From the NCBI RefSeq assembly GCF_021287135.1, contig NZ_JAJTBB010000048.1, forward strand, positions 36,071 to 100,070: a stretch of DNA of 64,000 nucleotides, read 5' to 3'. Below the pieces are notes generated by a model. The model did no database searches and was not told the DNA's origin. It worked only from the letters and a program-made list of their open reading frames with translations. Each line of letters begins with the position of its first letter. Position 1 is the stretch's first letter. The position numbers and the translations under genes are program-made. Source of the stretch: Acidovorax sp. (lineage in GTDB: Bacteria; Pseudomonadota; Gammaproteobacteria; Burkholderiales; Burkholderiaceae_C). This document shows, one piece after another, positions 43,488-52,001 of this stretch.

Positions 43488-45218
43488 ATGGCGATTCCCC
43501 ACCGGAGCGCGGCTGCCCAGGGCAGTGTTGGCGCGTCCTCCTTTTCCTCTTCTTTTTCTTCTTCGTTCTCTTCTGCCGGCCCTGCCGCAGGGGCTGCCCT
43601 CGTGAACTTTCACGGCGTTGGCTGGGGCCCCCTCGGGGCGGCACCGCTGTGGTCACAGCCGCTGGACGTGGCCATCGGGCCGGGCGTCACCGGCGTGGTC
43701 GGTGCCAATGGCAGCGGCAAGAGCGTTTTCCTCCAACTGGCGGCCGGCAGCCGCCAGCCTTCCTGCGGGGTGGTGCTGCGCCGTGGCGTGTGCCGTGGCG
43801 TTGGCCAGGAGCCCGGTGCGGGCGTCGGCGCCACGGTGGCCGACTTGGCGGGCCAGGGGCCGGCCTGGGGTGCGCTGGTGCGGTTGCAGGCCGGGCGCGG
43901 AGCTCCCGAGGACCTGCTGCTGGCGGAGGGCTGCTGGGACCTGCCGCAGCGCTGGGCGCAGGCGGCATCGGCCTGGGGGCTGGCAGGCCTGCCGCCGGAG
44001 CATCCAGCGGGGCAGCTGAGTGCGGGCGAACGCATGCGCGTGGCGCTGGCGGGGGCTTTTCTTTCCGGCGCGGACCTGCTGGTGCTGGACGAGCCGACCA
44101 ACCACCTCGACCGCCCCGCGCGGCGTTGCCTGGCGCAGGCGCTGGCCGCGTGGAAGGGGGCCGCGCTGGTCGCCAGCCACGACCGGGAACTGCTGGCCGG
44201 CGTGGACAGCCTCGTGGAACTGTCGGCGGCGGGCGCGCAGCGCTACGGTGGCGGCTGGGCGTTGTACCAGCGCCAGCGCGCGGCGGAAGCGGCAGCCGCG
44301 CAGGCGGCGCTGGAGCATGCACGCACGGAGCGGGAGCGGGGCCTGCGCGCGTTGCAGCGCGAGCACGACGCCCAGTTGCGCCGCGCGGCACGCGGGCACG
44401 AAGCCGGGCGCACGGCCAACCAGGCGGCCTTGCTGCTGGACCGCAAAAAGAACAACGCAGAGGCCCACGCGGGCCGCGAGCGCGAGCGTCAGCAGCAGGA
44501 GCGCCAGCGGCTGGAGGACGCCGTGCGTGGCGCCGCATCACGCACGGCGCCGCCCCCAGAGGCCGCGCTGGTGCTGCCGCAAAGCCGGGTTGAGGCGGGC
44601 AAGCAGGTGCTCGCCTTCGAGCGGGTGCGCGCCCCCCGCGCCCCGTTGGAGCGGGCGCCGCTGGACGGCGTGTGGAGCGGGCCGGTGCGCGTGGCGGTGG
44701 TGGGGCCCAATGGTTGCGGCAAGAGCACCTTGCTGCGCCTGATCGCGACGCCCGAGACGGCCGCGGCGGGCAGGGTGCGGCGCAGCGTCCGGGCGGCCTG
44801 GCTGGACCCGCACGACCCTGCGCTGCTGCCCGCGCAGCTCAGTGTGGTGGAGCGGTTGCAGGCGCTGGGTTGCCGCTGGCCGGAGGCACGCTTGCGCACG
44901 CACCTGGCCCAGTTGGGTTTGGGAAGCGCCAGGGTGGGCCGCCCGGCGGGTGTGCTCAGCGGCGGCGAGCGCATGAAAGCGGCGCTGGCCTGCGCGCTGT
45001 GGGCTGGCGAGCCGGCGCAAATGCTGCTGCTGGACGAGCCCACCAACCACCTGGACGGGGACGCCACGCAGGCCTTGCAGGACGCGCTGGCGGCCTTTAC
45101 CGGGGCGGTGATCGTGGTGTCCCACGATCTGGCCTTCCTGCGGGCCGTGCAGCCCACGGTGGTGTGGGCCTGGCGTCCCGCGGGCTGGGACCTGGACGCC
45201 TCGCTGGACGCGGCATGA
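43488..45218 (+). CDS. ABC-F family ATPase
   Basis: A 576-residue protein with two ABC domains and no membrane part. Domain one has [17 protein letters not shown] and [12 protein letters not shown]; domain two has [16 protein letters not shown] and [11 protein letters not shown], with an Arg/Gln-rich linker between them. ABC-F proteins act on the ribosome in translation or resistance; this member is divergent from the Uup/EttA types and its role is unknown. GGAG nine bases before the ATG supports this start. The first 35 residues are Ser/Phe repeats ([12 protein letters not shown]) encoded by a 40-base pyrimidine tract. Confidence 0.88.
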   Translation: MAIPHRSAAAQGSVGASSFSSSFSSSFSSAGPAAGAALVNFHGVGWGPLGAAPLWSQPLDVAIGPGVTGVVGANGSGKSVFLQLAAGSRQPSCGVVLRRGVCRGVGQEPGAGVGATVADLAGQGPAWGALVRLQAGRGAPEDLLLAEGCWDLPQRWAQAASAWGLAGLPPEHPAGQLSAGERMRVALAGAFLSGADLLVLDEPTNHLDRPARRCLAQALAAWKGAALVASHDRELLAGVDSLVELSAAGAQRYGGGWALYQRQRAAEAAAAQAALEHARTERERGLRALQREHDAQLRRAARGHEAGRTANQAALLLDRKKNNAEAHAGRERERQQQERQRLEDAVRGAASRTAPPPEAALVLPQSRVEAGKQVLAFERVRAPRAPLERAPLDGVWSGPVRVAVVGPNGCGKSTLLRLIATPETAAAGRVRRSVRAAWLDPHDPALLPAQLSVVERLQALGCRWPEARLRTHLAQLGLGSARVGRPAGVLSGGERMKAALACALWAGEPAQMLLLDEPTNHLDGDATQALQDALAAFTGAVIVVSHDLAFLRAVQPTVVWAWRPAGWDLDASLDAA

Positions 45219-45272
45219 GCGTGTGGCGCCTGGCGGCGCCCTGGCGGAGAGGCCCGGCGCGCTCGGCCCGGC

Positions 45273-45312
45273 AAAAACAAAGCCGCCCGCTGCGCCAGGG
45301 CAGGGGCGGCTG
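45273..45312 (-). terminator. Terminator after the first YceI gene
   Basis: On the minus strand AGCCGCCC … GGGCGGCT closes a stem-loop followed by TTGTTTTTGCC. It lies 55 bases past the stop of the YceI gene at 45368 and ends that minus-strand run. Confidence 0.7.
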
Positions 45313-45367
45313 AGTGCCGTGGGCCGGCCCAGCGATGGGCGGCCGCCAGCGGTCTGGCACCGATGGC

Positions 45368-45946
45368 TTACTGCTTCACGGCTTCCACCTGGACCACCAG
45401 GCGCACGTTCTTGGGGAAGCCCCATTCCACGCCGTAGTTCATGCCCCACTGGGTGCGGTCGATGGTGGCCTCAAAATCGCCGCCGCAGACTTCGCGCTTG
45501 AGCATGGGGCTGTCGTAGCAGTTGAACTGCGTGGCCTTGAGCGTGACGGGGGCGGTCTTGCCCAGCAGCGTGAGCTGGCCGGCCACTTCGCTCACCTTGT
45601 CGCCGTTGAACACGAGCTTGTCCGAGACGAACTTGATGGTGGGGTACTTGGCGGCGTCGAACAGGTCGGCGCTTTGCAGGTGCTTGTCGAAGGCGGGCGT
45701 GCCGGAGTTCACCGAAGTCGTGTCGATGGAGATCTCCACCTTGCCCGTCTTGGCCGCGCGGTCGAACTCCACGGCGCCTTGCTTCTTGTCGAAGCGGGCA
45801 CGGTTCGTGGTCGTGCCGAAGTGGCCGATCTCGAAGGTCACGAAGGTGTGCGTGGGATCGATGGCGTAGTTGGCGGCCTGGGCGGCACCGGCGGTCAGGG
45901 TGGCGGCGGCTGCCACGGCGAGCAGGGAGAACAGGGACTTGCGCAT
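45368..45946 (-). CDS. YceI-family periplasmic protein (1)
   Basis: A 192-residue secreted lipocalin-like protein. The signal peptide ends at …GAAQA. YAIDPTHTFVTFEIGHFG is the YceI opening, and GDFEATIDRTQWGMNYGVEW is the second family motif. YceI proteins bind isoprenoid-like lipids in the periplasm. A second YceI gene and a cytochrome b561 follow in the same orientation upstream, an arrangement seen in many proteobacteria. Confidence 0.93.
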   Translation of the reverse strand: MRKSLFSLLAVAAAATLTAGAAQAANYAIDPTHTFVTFEIGHFGTTTNRARFDKKQGAVEFDRAAKTGKVEISIDTTSVNSGTPAFDKHLQSADLFDAAKYPTIKFVSDKLVFNGDKVSEVAGQLTLLGKTAPVTLKATQFNCYDSPMLKREVCGGDFEATIDRTQWGMNYGVEWGFPKNVRLVVQVEAVKQ

Positions 45947-46080
45947 GGGTGAAAAACTCCTGGTTGGGGGAAAAAGGAAAAGAGATCAGCGGTTCGGTTC
46001 GGGATGGCACGACGATCTGGCGTCGCGCCACCTGGGGCGGCCGCGCAAGGGCCGCCCTGCCGTGAGGGCGGTGCCCTGCG

Positions 46081-46656
46081 TCAGAGCTTCGGAACCCCGG
46101 TGAGTGCGAGCTTGAACTTGACCGTCACGTCATCGGCCACCATCGAGGTGTCGGCCCATTCGTTCTCGCCAATCTTGAAGGCCAGCCGCTTGATCGGCAG
46201 CGTGCCCGTGGCCGTGGTGGTGGCGCCGCTCTGGGCCAGCGCCACCGGCACCACGACGTTCTGGGTGTTGCCCTTGATGGTGAGCTTGCCCGCCACCTCG
46301 AACTTGCCGCCGCCCAGCGCCTTGATGCTGGACGACTCGAACTGGGCCTGCGGAAACTTCGGCACGTTGAACCAGGCGGGCTTGGGCAGTTCGGCGTCGG
46401 TTTCGCGCGATCCCAGCGTGGCGCTGCCGGTGTCCACGGTGAAGGTGATCTTGCTGGTGGCCAGCTTGGCCGGGTCGAACGCCACCTGGGCGCTGAACTT
46501 GGAAAAGTGCCCATCCAGCGGCACGCCCATCTGGCGCGCGGTGAACTGCACCTCGCTCTGGGCGGGCACCAGCTGTTGCTGGGCCATGGCCGCCTGGGCG
46601 CTCAGGGCCACGGCGGCCACCAGCAGGGTGCGGGACAGGGGGGTAGACAGGTTCAT
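46081..46656 (-). CDS. YceI-family periplasmic protein (2)
   Basis: A 191-residue YceI protein with signal peptide ending …SAQAAMAQ. It reads QQLVPAQSEVQFTARQMGVPLDGHF, AELPKPAWFNVPKFPQAQFE and lacks the first-copy TQWGM motif, so it is a divergent paralogue. Between cytochrome b561 and the first YceI gene, same strand, with 134-base gap to the latter. Confidence 0.92.
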   Translation of the reverse strand: MNLSTPLSRTLLVAAVALSAQAAMAQQQLVPAQSEVQFTARQMGVPLDGHFSKFSAQVAFDPAKLATSKITFTVDTGSATLGSRETDAELPKPAWFNVPKFPQAQFESSSIKALGGGKFEVAGKLTIKGNTQNVVVPVALAQSGATTTATGTLPIKRLAFKIGENEWADTSMVADDVTVKFKLALTGVPKL

Positions 46657-46803
46657 GCAAAAACTCCGTTCAAAAGACTGAAAGCGAAAGCCGTCATCAG
46701 CGTCAGCGGTCCCAGGCCCGGCGCACGCAGCGCCTGAAGCTGACGGGGCCGATGCACCACGGTGCGAAGGCGCATGGCGGCTCGGGAGGGGGCGGCTTTG
46801 CGG

Positions 46804-47385
46804 CTACGGCAGCATGCGTGCCACCAGCCCGTCGCGGTCCACCCACTGGTGCTTGAGCGCGCCGGCGATGTGCAGCAGCACCAGGCCTGCCATGGCAAAC
46901 GCCGTGATCTCATGCCAGGGCTTGATGGCTTCGGCCAGGGCCTTGCTGACCGGCACGAAGTCCGGCAGCTGCCACAGGCCCAGGAAGACGATGGGAAACC
47001 CGGCCGCCGAGCTGTAGGCCCAGCCGATGAGGGGCACGGCAAAGAACAGCACGTACAGCAGCCCGTGGGTGGCGTGGTGCGCCAGCTTCTGCCAGGCCGG
47101 CATGGCCCGCTCGATGGCGGGTGGCAGGGCGGGGGGGCGGTGCGTGACGCGCCACAGCAGGCGCAGCGCGGACAGGGCGAGCAGCGTGACGCCCGCCCAT
47201 TTGTGCCAGTTGTAGAGCTTGAGCCGCTGCGGTGAGAAAGGAAGGTCGGCCATGTACACGCCAACGGCAAAGATGCCCACCAGGGCCAGGCCGAGCACCC
47301 AGTGCAGCAGCATGGCGGTGCGGGTGTAGCGACGGGCCGGGGTGTCGGCGGTGGGTGTGGCGGGAAGGGGAACGAAGGCGGTCAT
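46804..47385 (-). CDS. Cytochrome b561-family protein
   Basis: A 193-residue, four-helix di-heme membrane protein. MLLHWVLGLALVGIFAVGVY, YNWHKWAGVTLLALSALRLL, HHATHGLLYVLFFAVPLIGW and the last helix with LLHIAGALKH carry the heme histidines. It likely moves electrons from quinol in the inner membrane. First gene of the cytochrome-YceI-YceI set. Confidence 0.92.
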   Translation of the reverse strand: MTAFVPLPATPTADTPARRYTRTAMLLHWVLGLALVGIFAVGVYMADLPFSPQRLKLYNWHKWAGVTLLALSALRLLWRVTHRPPALPPAIERAMPAWQKLAHHATHGLLYVLFFAVPLIGWAYSSAAGFPIVFLGLWQLPDFVPVSKALAEAIKPWHEITAFAMAGLVLLHIAGALKHQWVDRDGLVARMLP

Positions 47386-47676
47386 GGGCAGTGCGGGGCA
47401 TCAGGGGCGGGCCATGCAGGCGTCCGCCACGGCTGCAGTGCAGTGTAGAAAGCGCAGGACGGCCGGCGTTTCAGGCAGATTGATGCCATGATTCAAAAAT
47501 GTTGAATCGATAGCGGGTGGCCGCTCAAAGTTCCCCAACGATGGGGCGTTTTTTGTGGCGGGCGGGCGGCTCCAGGGGGCCGATGGAGACGCAACCCGCG
47601 TTGCGGGGGAGGCAGACGGCGGGCAGACCACCCAGCCGGCGGGCGGTGGCCGGGCAAGGCCGGCCCGGGCGGACCG
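47386..47676. other. Intergenic region with palindrome, no gene
   Basis: GATTCAA-AAATG-TTGAATC (47490-47508) is a 7-bp palindrome that could be an operator for cytochrome b561 or its cluster. CCCCA-ACGA-TGGGG followed by CGTTTTTT (47533-47553) looks like a small plus-strand terminator, though no plus-strand gene precedes it. Nothing else supportable is seen in the gap. Confidence 0.35.
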
Positions 47677-48954
47677 TTACTGCCCGAGGGCAGCCTTCTT
47701 CCAGGCGTCGGCGGCGGTGGGGGTGTCGCCGCGTTGCTCGGCCAGTTCGGCGAGGTGGCGCCAGGCGCTGGCGCGCAGGCCGGTGTCGGACAGCTGCAGG
47801 GCGGCCTGTGTCAACAATTGTTGTGCCTTGCCCCACAGCTGGCGCTTGAGGCAGGCCATGCCCGCCAGGTACTGCAGGCGCGCGTCGCGCGGGTTGCCCT
47901 GCTGGGCGGATTCAATGCGGGCCAGCCAGGCGGCATCCACCGCGTCCAGCCCGGCCTCCAGGGCGCGCACCAGCTTCAGGGCGTGGTGCTCGGCCAGCAG
48001 GTCGGGCATGTCGACCAGGCGCTCCCACACCGGCAGCAGCCAGGCCCGCACCTGGGTGGCGTCTCCACCCAACGCGGCCAGCCGCTGTGCCGCGTGGATC
48101 GCCAGCTCGGGCATGTTGCGCTCGGCTGGCTCCAGGGCCAGCCAGATCTGCTGCAGCTGGGCCGTGTCGTGCGCATTGTTGATCAGCTCGGAGGCCAAGC
48201 CGCGCACGATGCTCTGGGCGGCTGCCGCAGAAAACGCGCGGTGCTTGCCCAGCAGGCGGGCCGTGTCCAGGGCCTCCTGCGTCTGGTGGCCCAGCCGGGT
48301 GGCCTTGAGCTTGATGCGCAGGGCCAGCGTGCGCCGGGCGGCGCCTTGCGGCAGGGCCGCCAGACGGTCCAGGGCCGCGGCCGCGTCGCGGTCGTCCAGC
48401 GACCAGCGCGCCGCGCGCATCTGCGCGCCTTCGCGCAGTTCCTGTTCGCTGACCGTGCCGCGGGCGGGGGCCTCCGAAAGCGCCTCGTTCAGATGGGTTT
48501 CCCGGGTGGCGCGGTCCTGCAGGGCATGCGAGGCCTCGGCCGCGATCATGTGGGACAGGGCGCGCAGCTGCCGCCCGTGGGGCACGCCCTCGCCCGCGGC
48601 TTCCAGCGCTTGCTCCTGGGACAGCGCCGCCTCGGCCGACTTGCGCGAGCGGATGAAGCGCCCGCCCAGCATGTGGGTCAGGGCATCCATCAGGGCCGCA
48701 TGCATGGCGCGCTCCTTTTGCTGCTGGCGCCAGCGGCGCGCCTGGCGCGGCAGTTCCAGCAAGGCCGCCAGCGCGCGCAGCGCGGCGTGCAGCGTGACGA
48801 AGCCGCCCACCAGCAGCAGCACCACCATGTTCAGCGACAGGTCGATGCGGTAGGGCGGCCAGTAGAGGGTGACGGTGCCCTGGTTGTTGCCCGCAAACAG
48901 CGCGGCCGCCACGGCCACGCCAAACAACGCCAAGAGCCAAAGTGCAGCGCGCAT
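47677..48954 (-). CDS. hemY: HemY-type membrane protein of the heme operon
   Basis: A 425-residue protein of the gammaproteobacterial/betaproteobacterial HemY family (not the protoporphyrinogen oxidase of the same name). Two N-terminal membrane helices (ALWLLALFGVAVAAALFAG, MVVLLLVGGFVTLHAALRAL) are followed by TPR-like helical repeats. LYWPPYRIDLSLN is a family mark. It is 13 bases after hemX and the last gene of hemC-D-X-Y. Its function in heme synthesis is not settled. Confidence 0.92.
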   Translation of the reverse strand: MRAALWLLALFGVAVAAALFAGNNQGTVTLYWPPYRIDLSLNMVVLLLVGGFVTLHAALRALAALLELPRQARRWRQQQKERAMHAALMDALTHMLGGRFIRSRKSAEAALSQEQALEAAGEGVPHGRQLRALSHMIAAEASHALQDRATRETHLNEALSEAPARGTVSEQELREGAQMRAARWSLDDRDAAAALDRLAALPQGAARRTLALRIKLKATRLGHQTQEALDTARLLGKHRAFSAAAAQSIVRGLASELINNAHDTAQLQQIWLALEPAERNMPELAIHAAQRLAALGGDATQVRAWLLPVWERLVDMPDLLAEHHALKLVRALEAGLDAVDAAWLARIESAQQGNPRDARLQYLAGMACLKRQLWGKAQQLLTQAALQLSDTGLRASAWRHLAELAEQRGDTPTAADAWKKAALGQ

Positions 48955-48967
48955 GGTGCCTCGGCCT

Positions 48968-50077
48968 TCAGCGGCCCGCGGCCGCAGTGGCCAGGGCAGA
49001 CAAGGTTTCATCCAGGCGCGGCAGCTCGGCGGTCTTCATGTGGGCCTGGGCCTGCTGCAGCATGCTGGCGGCGTTCTGGGTGCGGCGCGATGCCGGGTCG
49101 AAGTACTTGTTCAGGGCGGCCGTGGCGGCGCCCAGGTCGGCACGGGCGGATTCGAACTGGCGGGCCAGCACGCCCAGGCGCGCGTTGAGCAGCTTGAGCT
49201 TGAGGTTCTCGCGCAGGAAGAAGGTCTGGTCGGGCGCCAGCAGAATGGCCTCGGGCTGGTCGATGCGGCTGACCCGCACCAGGTTGCGGGCCTCGTCGCG
49301 CACCACCTCCCAGCCGCGTTGCAGCGCCGCCTGCCACCAGGCCAGGCCTTCGGCGGGGGCGGGCGCACCGCCCGGGGCGGCAGGGGCTGCGGCGAGGCGG
49401 CGCGTGGCCGCGGCCTGGGCCACGGCATTCACCACGGGCAGCTCGTCCACCTGGCGGACCAGGTCGTCCAGGCGGGCCAGCAGCCCGGCCGTGTCAGTGA
49501 CCGTGGCGCGGGTCAGCCGGTCCAGGTCGCGGCCAATGGCGCGCTGCACCGGCGCCAGCCGGGGCTGGGCGGCGCGTTCGATGCGCTGGTTGGCGCTCTT
49601 GAGCGCAGCCACCAGCGGCTCCAGGCTGCCGGTGAGCTGGGCCTGCTGCTGTGCCAGGCGCACGGCGGATTCAATGTCCACCACCAGGTTCTCGTCGCGC
49701 GAACGCGACAGGCTTTGCATGAGCTCTTCCAGCTGGCTGCGCTGCAGCGCGACCTCGCTCACCCGGGCCTCGGCCACGGACAGGCGGGCGGCCGTCTCCC
49801 GAACCAGTTCTTCGGCCTGGCGGGCCATGGCCCGGGCTTCGATGGCCTGGGCGCCGGTGTCGGCCGATTGCCGCGCGAGCTGTTCCTGGATGGTGCCGAG
49901 CTTGTGCCACAGCAGCCCGCTGCTGGCGAGCGCGGCGGCGGCCACGGCGCCCAGCACCAGCGTCAGGCCGCGGCCGCCGCCGGCACCACGGGCCGCCGGC
50001 GCTGCGGCTGCCTCGGAGGCAGCACCGGGGGCGGCGGCGGAAGCGGGGGGCAGGTCGTTGGCAGGCGCAGAACTCAT
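48968..50077 (-). CDS. hemX: HemX-type uroporphyrinogen-III methyltransferase-like protein
   Basis: A 369-residue inner-membrane protein with one N-terminal helix (LTLVLGAVAAAALASSGLLW) after an Ala/Pro-rich tail, a coiled-coil region and a C-terminal alpha domain (ILLAPDQTFFLRENLKLKLL). The family is labelled uroporphyrinogen-III C-methyltransferase but lacks the SAM motifs, so a structural or assembly role is more likely. It overlaps hemD by 4 bases. Confidence 0.9.
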   Translation of the reverse strand: MSSAPANDLPPASAAAPGAASEAAAAPAARGAGGGRGLTLVLGAVAAAALASSGLLWHKLGTIQEQLARQSADTGAQAIEARAMARQAEELVRETAARLSVAEARVSEVALQRSQLEELMQSLSRSRDENLVVDIESAVRLAQQQAQLTGSLEPLVAALKSANQRIERAAQPRLAPVQRAIGRDLDRLTRATVTDTAGLLARLDDLVRQVDELPVVNAVAQAAATRRLAAAPAAPGGAPAPAEGLAWWQAALQRGWEVVRDEARNLVRVSRIDQPEAILLAPDQTFFLRENLKLKLLNARLGVLARQFESARADLGAATAALNKYFDPASRRTQNAASMLQQAQAHMKTAELPRLDETLSALATAAAGR

Positions 50078-50886
50078 GCGCCCGATTCTATCGAGGCCAC
50101 CACGTCGTCCAGCGCGGGGCGGCATTCCCGCACGTCCCCGAACCCGGCGGCGCGCGCCGCTTCAGCGATGCGCGGGTGCGTGGCCAGCGCATGGGCGCGC
50201 CCCCAGTCCTGGCCGGGCAGAGCCTCTGCCAGGTGGGCAACAGCTTCCGAGCTGCTCAGCAGCCAGAGGGAGCCGTCGCGCGCCGCCTGTTGCGCCAGCG
50301 CCACCTCGTCGGCACGCCAGCGCGGTGCGCCGCGTTGGTACGCCGCCACAAACTCCGCCTGCCCGCCGGCGGCCTCGATCTGCCGCGCCAGCCAGTCGCG
50401 GCCGGTGCCCTGGGCCGGGCCGGGTTCGGTGCCGGAGCTGCCGCGCACGATCAGCACCCGGTCGCCGGGCTGCACCTGCGCGCCCACCTGGCGCCACAGG
50501 GCTTCCGAGTCAAACTGCGGCGCGTCCGGCGCCGGGCTGTCGATGCGGTCTGCCGGCACCCCGGCTTGCTCCAAGGCACGCGCGGTGCCGGGGCCCGGCG
50601 CCCATGCTCTTGTTTTGATAGCTGCTTGCGCTTTACCCATAAGCGCTGGAGCCGGATTTTCTTCAAAAAAATGGAGCGCCGCGTTGCCGCTGACAAACAT
50701 CACCGCCCGGTACGCGTCCAGCCGGGCGCGGGCCTGGGCCAGGGCCGCTTGCGCCGCGGGATCGGAGCAGGGACCGATGGCAATGAGCGGCAGCGCCACG
50801 GCGTGCAGGCCGCGCGCACGCAGCTGCTGCACCCAGGGGGCGGCCTCGCGTTCGGGCCGCGTGACGATCACGCGGGGCAGGGGCAT
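50074..50886 (-). CDS. hemD: Uroporphyrinogen-III synthase, with a repeat element inside
   Basis: A 270-residue enzyme that cyclises hydroxymethylbilane. PRVIVTRPEREAAPWVQQL opens it; later marks are FVSGNAALHFF, WAPGPGTARALEQAG and LWLLSSSEAVAHL. Between FVSGNAALHFF and WAPGPGT there are about 20 residues (NPAPALMGKAQAAIKTRA) encoded by a family A palindromic repeat, kept in frame. It overlaps hemX by 4 bases and follows hemC by 24. Confidence 0.92.
   Translation of the reverse strand: MPLPRVIVTRPEREAAPWVQQLRARGLHAVALPLIAIGPCSDPAAQAALAQARARLDAYRAVMFVSGNAALHFFEENPAPALMGKAQAAIKTRAWAPGPGTARALEQAGVPADRIDSPAPDAPQFDSEALWRQVGAQVQPGDRVLIVRGSSGTEPGPAQGTGRDWLARQIEAAGGQAEFVAAYQRGAPRWRADEVALAQQAARDGSLWLLSSSEAVAHLAEALPGQDWGRAHALATHPRIAEAARAAGFGDVRECRPALDDVVASIESGA
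50612..50680. repeat. Dispersed palindromic repeat, family A, inside hemD (copy 9)
   Basis: TTTTGATAGCTGCTTGCGCTT, then TACCCAT, then AAGCGCTGGAGCCGG. Nearly identical to the intergenic copies, but it is read through as hemD codons on the minus strand. No stop or frameshift arises. Confidence 0.8.
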
Positions 50887-50910
50887 GGCAACCAGGCCCG
50901 GGGGCGGGTT

Positions 50911-51864
50911 TCAGGGTTGCGCGGACCCGGTTGGGCCCACGCCTTGCGCACCGCCATCGCGCAGCTGCCGGGCCACGGCTTCGCCCAGGGCCTCCGCCTG
51001 CGCCAGGTTTTGCACGGCGTCGTTGCCCTGTGCACGCACCAGGGGCAGGCGGCCCTGCGGGTCGCCCCAGGCGGCGTGCAGTTGCAGGGCGCCATCGCGC
51101 AGCGTGCCGTGAGCGGCCAGCGGCATGGAGCAGCTGCCGCCCATGGCGCGGCTGACGGCGCGCTCGGCCGCCACCGTGAGCCAGGTGGGCGGGTGCGCCA
51201 GCGGCGCCAGCGCTTCGATCAGGTCCTGCCGGTCGCTGCGCACCTCAATGCCCAGCGCGCCCTGGCCTGCCGCCGGCAGCATGGAGCCGGACTCGAAGGT
51301 CGTGCGGATGCGCGCGCCCAGCCCCAGGCGCTTGAGGCCCGCGGCGGCCAGCACGATGGCGTCGTACTGCCCCTCGTCCAGCTTGCGCAGGCGCGTGTCG
51401 AGGTTGCCGCGCAGCGGCTCGATCTTCAGGTCGGGTCGCAGGGCCTGCAGCAGCACCTGGCGGCGCAGGCTGGAGGTGCCGACCACGGCGCCCTGGGGCA
51501 GGTCTTCCAGCGCGGCGTAGCGCGGGGACACGAAGGCGTCGCGCGGGTCTTCGCGCTCCATCACGCAGGCCAGGGCAAAGCCCTCGGGCAGCTCCATGGG
51601 CACGTCCTTGAGCGAGTGCACGGCGATGTCGGCGCGGCCCTCTTCCAGTGCCACTTCCAGCTCTTTCACGAACAGGCCCTTGCCACCCACCTTGGACAGC
51701 GAGCGGTCCAGGATCTGGTCGCCCTGGGTGGTCATGCCCAGCAGCTCCACCGTGTGGCCGCGCGCCTGCAGCAGCGCTTTCACGTGTTCGGCCTGCCACA
51801 GCGCCAGCCGGCTTTCGCGGGTGGCGATGACGATGCGCAGGGGGGCGTTTTTTTGCGTGGTCAA
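50911..51864 (-). CDS. hemC: Porphobilinogen deaminase (hydroxymethylbilane synthase)
   Basis: A 317-residue enzyme that links four porphobilinogens. [20 protein letters not shown] opens it; [13 protein letters not shown] binds the substrate acid groups, and [12 protein letters not shown] carries the Cys for the dipyrromethane cofactor. First gene of hemC-D-X-Y, divergent from ppc (137 bases between starts). Confidence 0.96.
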   Translation of the reverse strand: MTTQKNAPLRIVIATRESRLALWQAEHVKALLQARGHTVELLGMTTQGDQILDRSLSKVGGKGLFVKELEVALEEGRADIAVHSLKDVPMELPEGFALACVMEREDPRDAFVSPRYAALEDLPQGAVVGTSSLRRQVLLQALRPDLKIEPLRGNLDTRLRKLDEGQYDAIVLAAAGLKRLGLGARIRTTFESGSMLPAAGQGALGIEVRSDRQDLIEALAPLAHPPTWLTVAAERAVSRAMGGSCSMPLAAHGTLRDGALQLHAAWGDPQGRLPLVRAQGNDAVQNLAQAEALGEAVARQLRDGGAQGVGPTGSAQP

Positions 51865-52001
51865 GTTCGTAACCTGTTTGTAATCTTTCAGCGGCGGGCG
51901 ATGCTAGCATGCGCCCGCACTGGGGTTGGTGCGCCCCGGAGGGATGCGAGGGGACGCGCGGGCGCCGTGCCACTTTACCCACCTCCGGAGATCCGCGCAC
52001 C

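Noticed and set aside
40266-43613. A valS start far upstream giving 1115 residues
   Set aside because: The extra 147 residues are Arg/Ala-rich without homology and cross the hairpin and promoter-like region; the Met at 43172 begins the family homology.
43444-43656. A Lys/Arg-rich 70-codon minus-strand frame as a valS leader peptide
   Set aside because: It has few valine codons, is antisense to the ABC-F pyrimidine tract that explains its KKKKKRK run, and lies upstream of the likely valS promoter.
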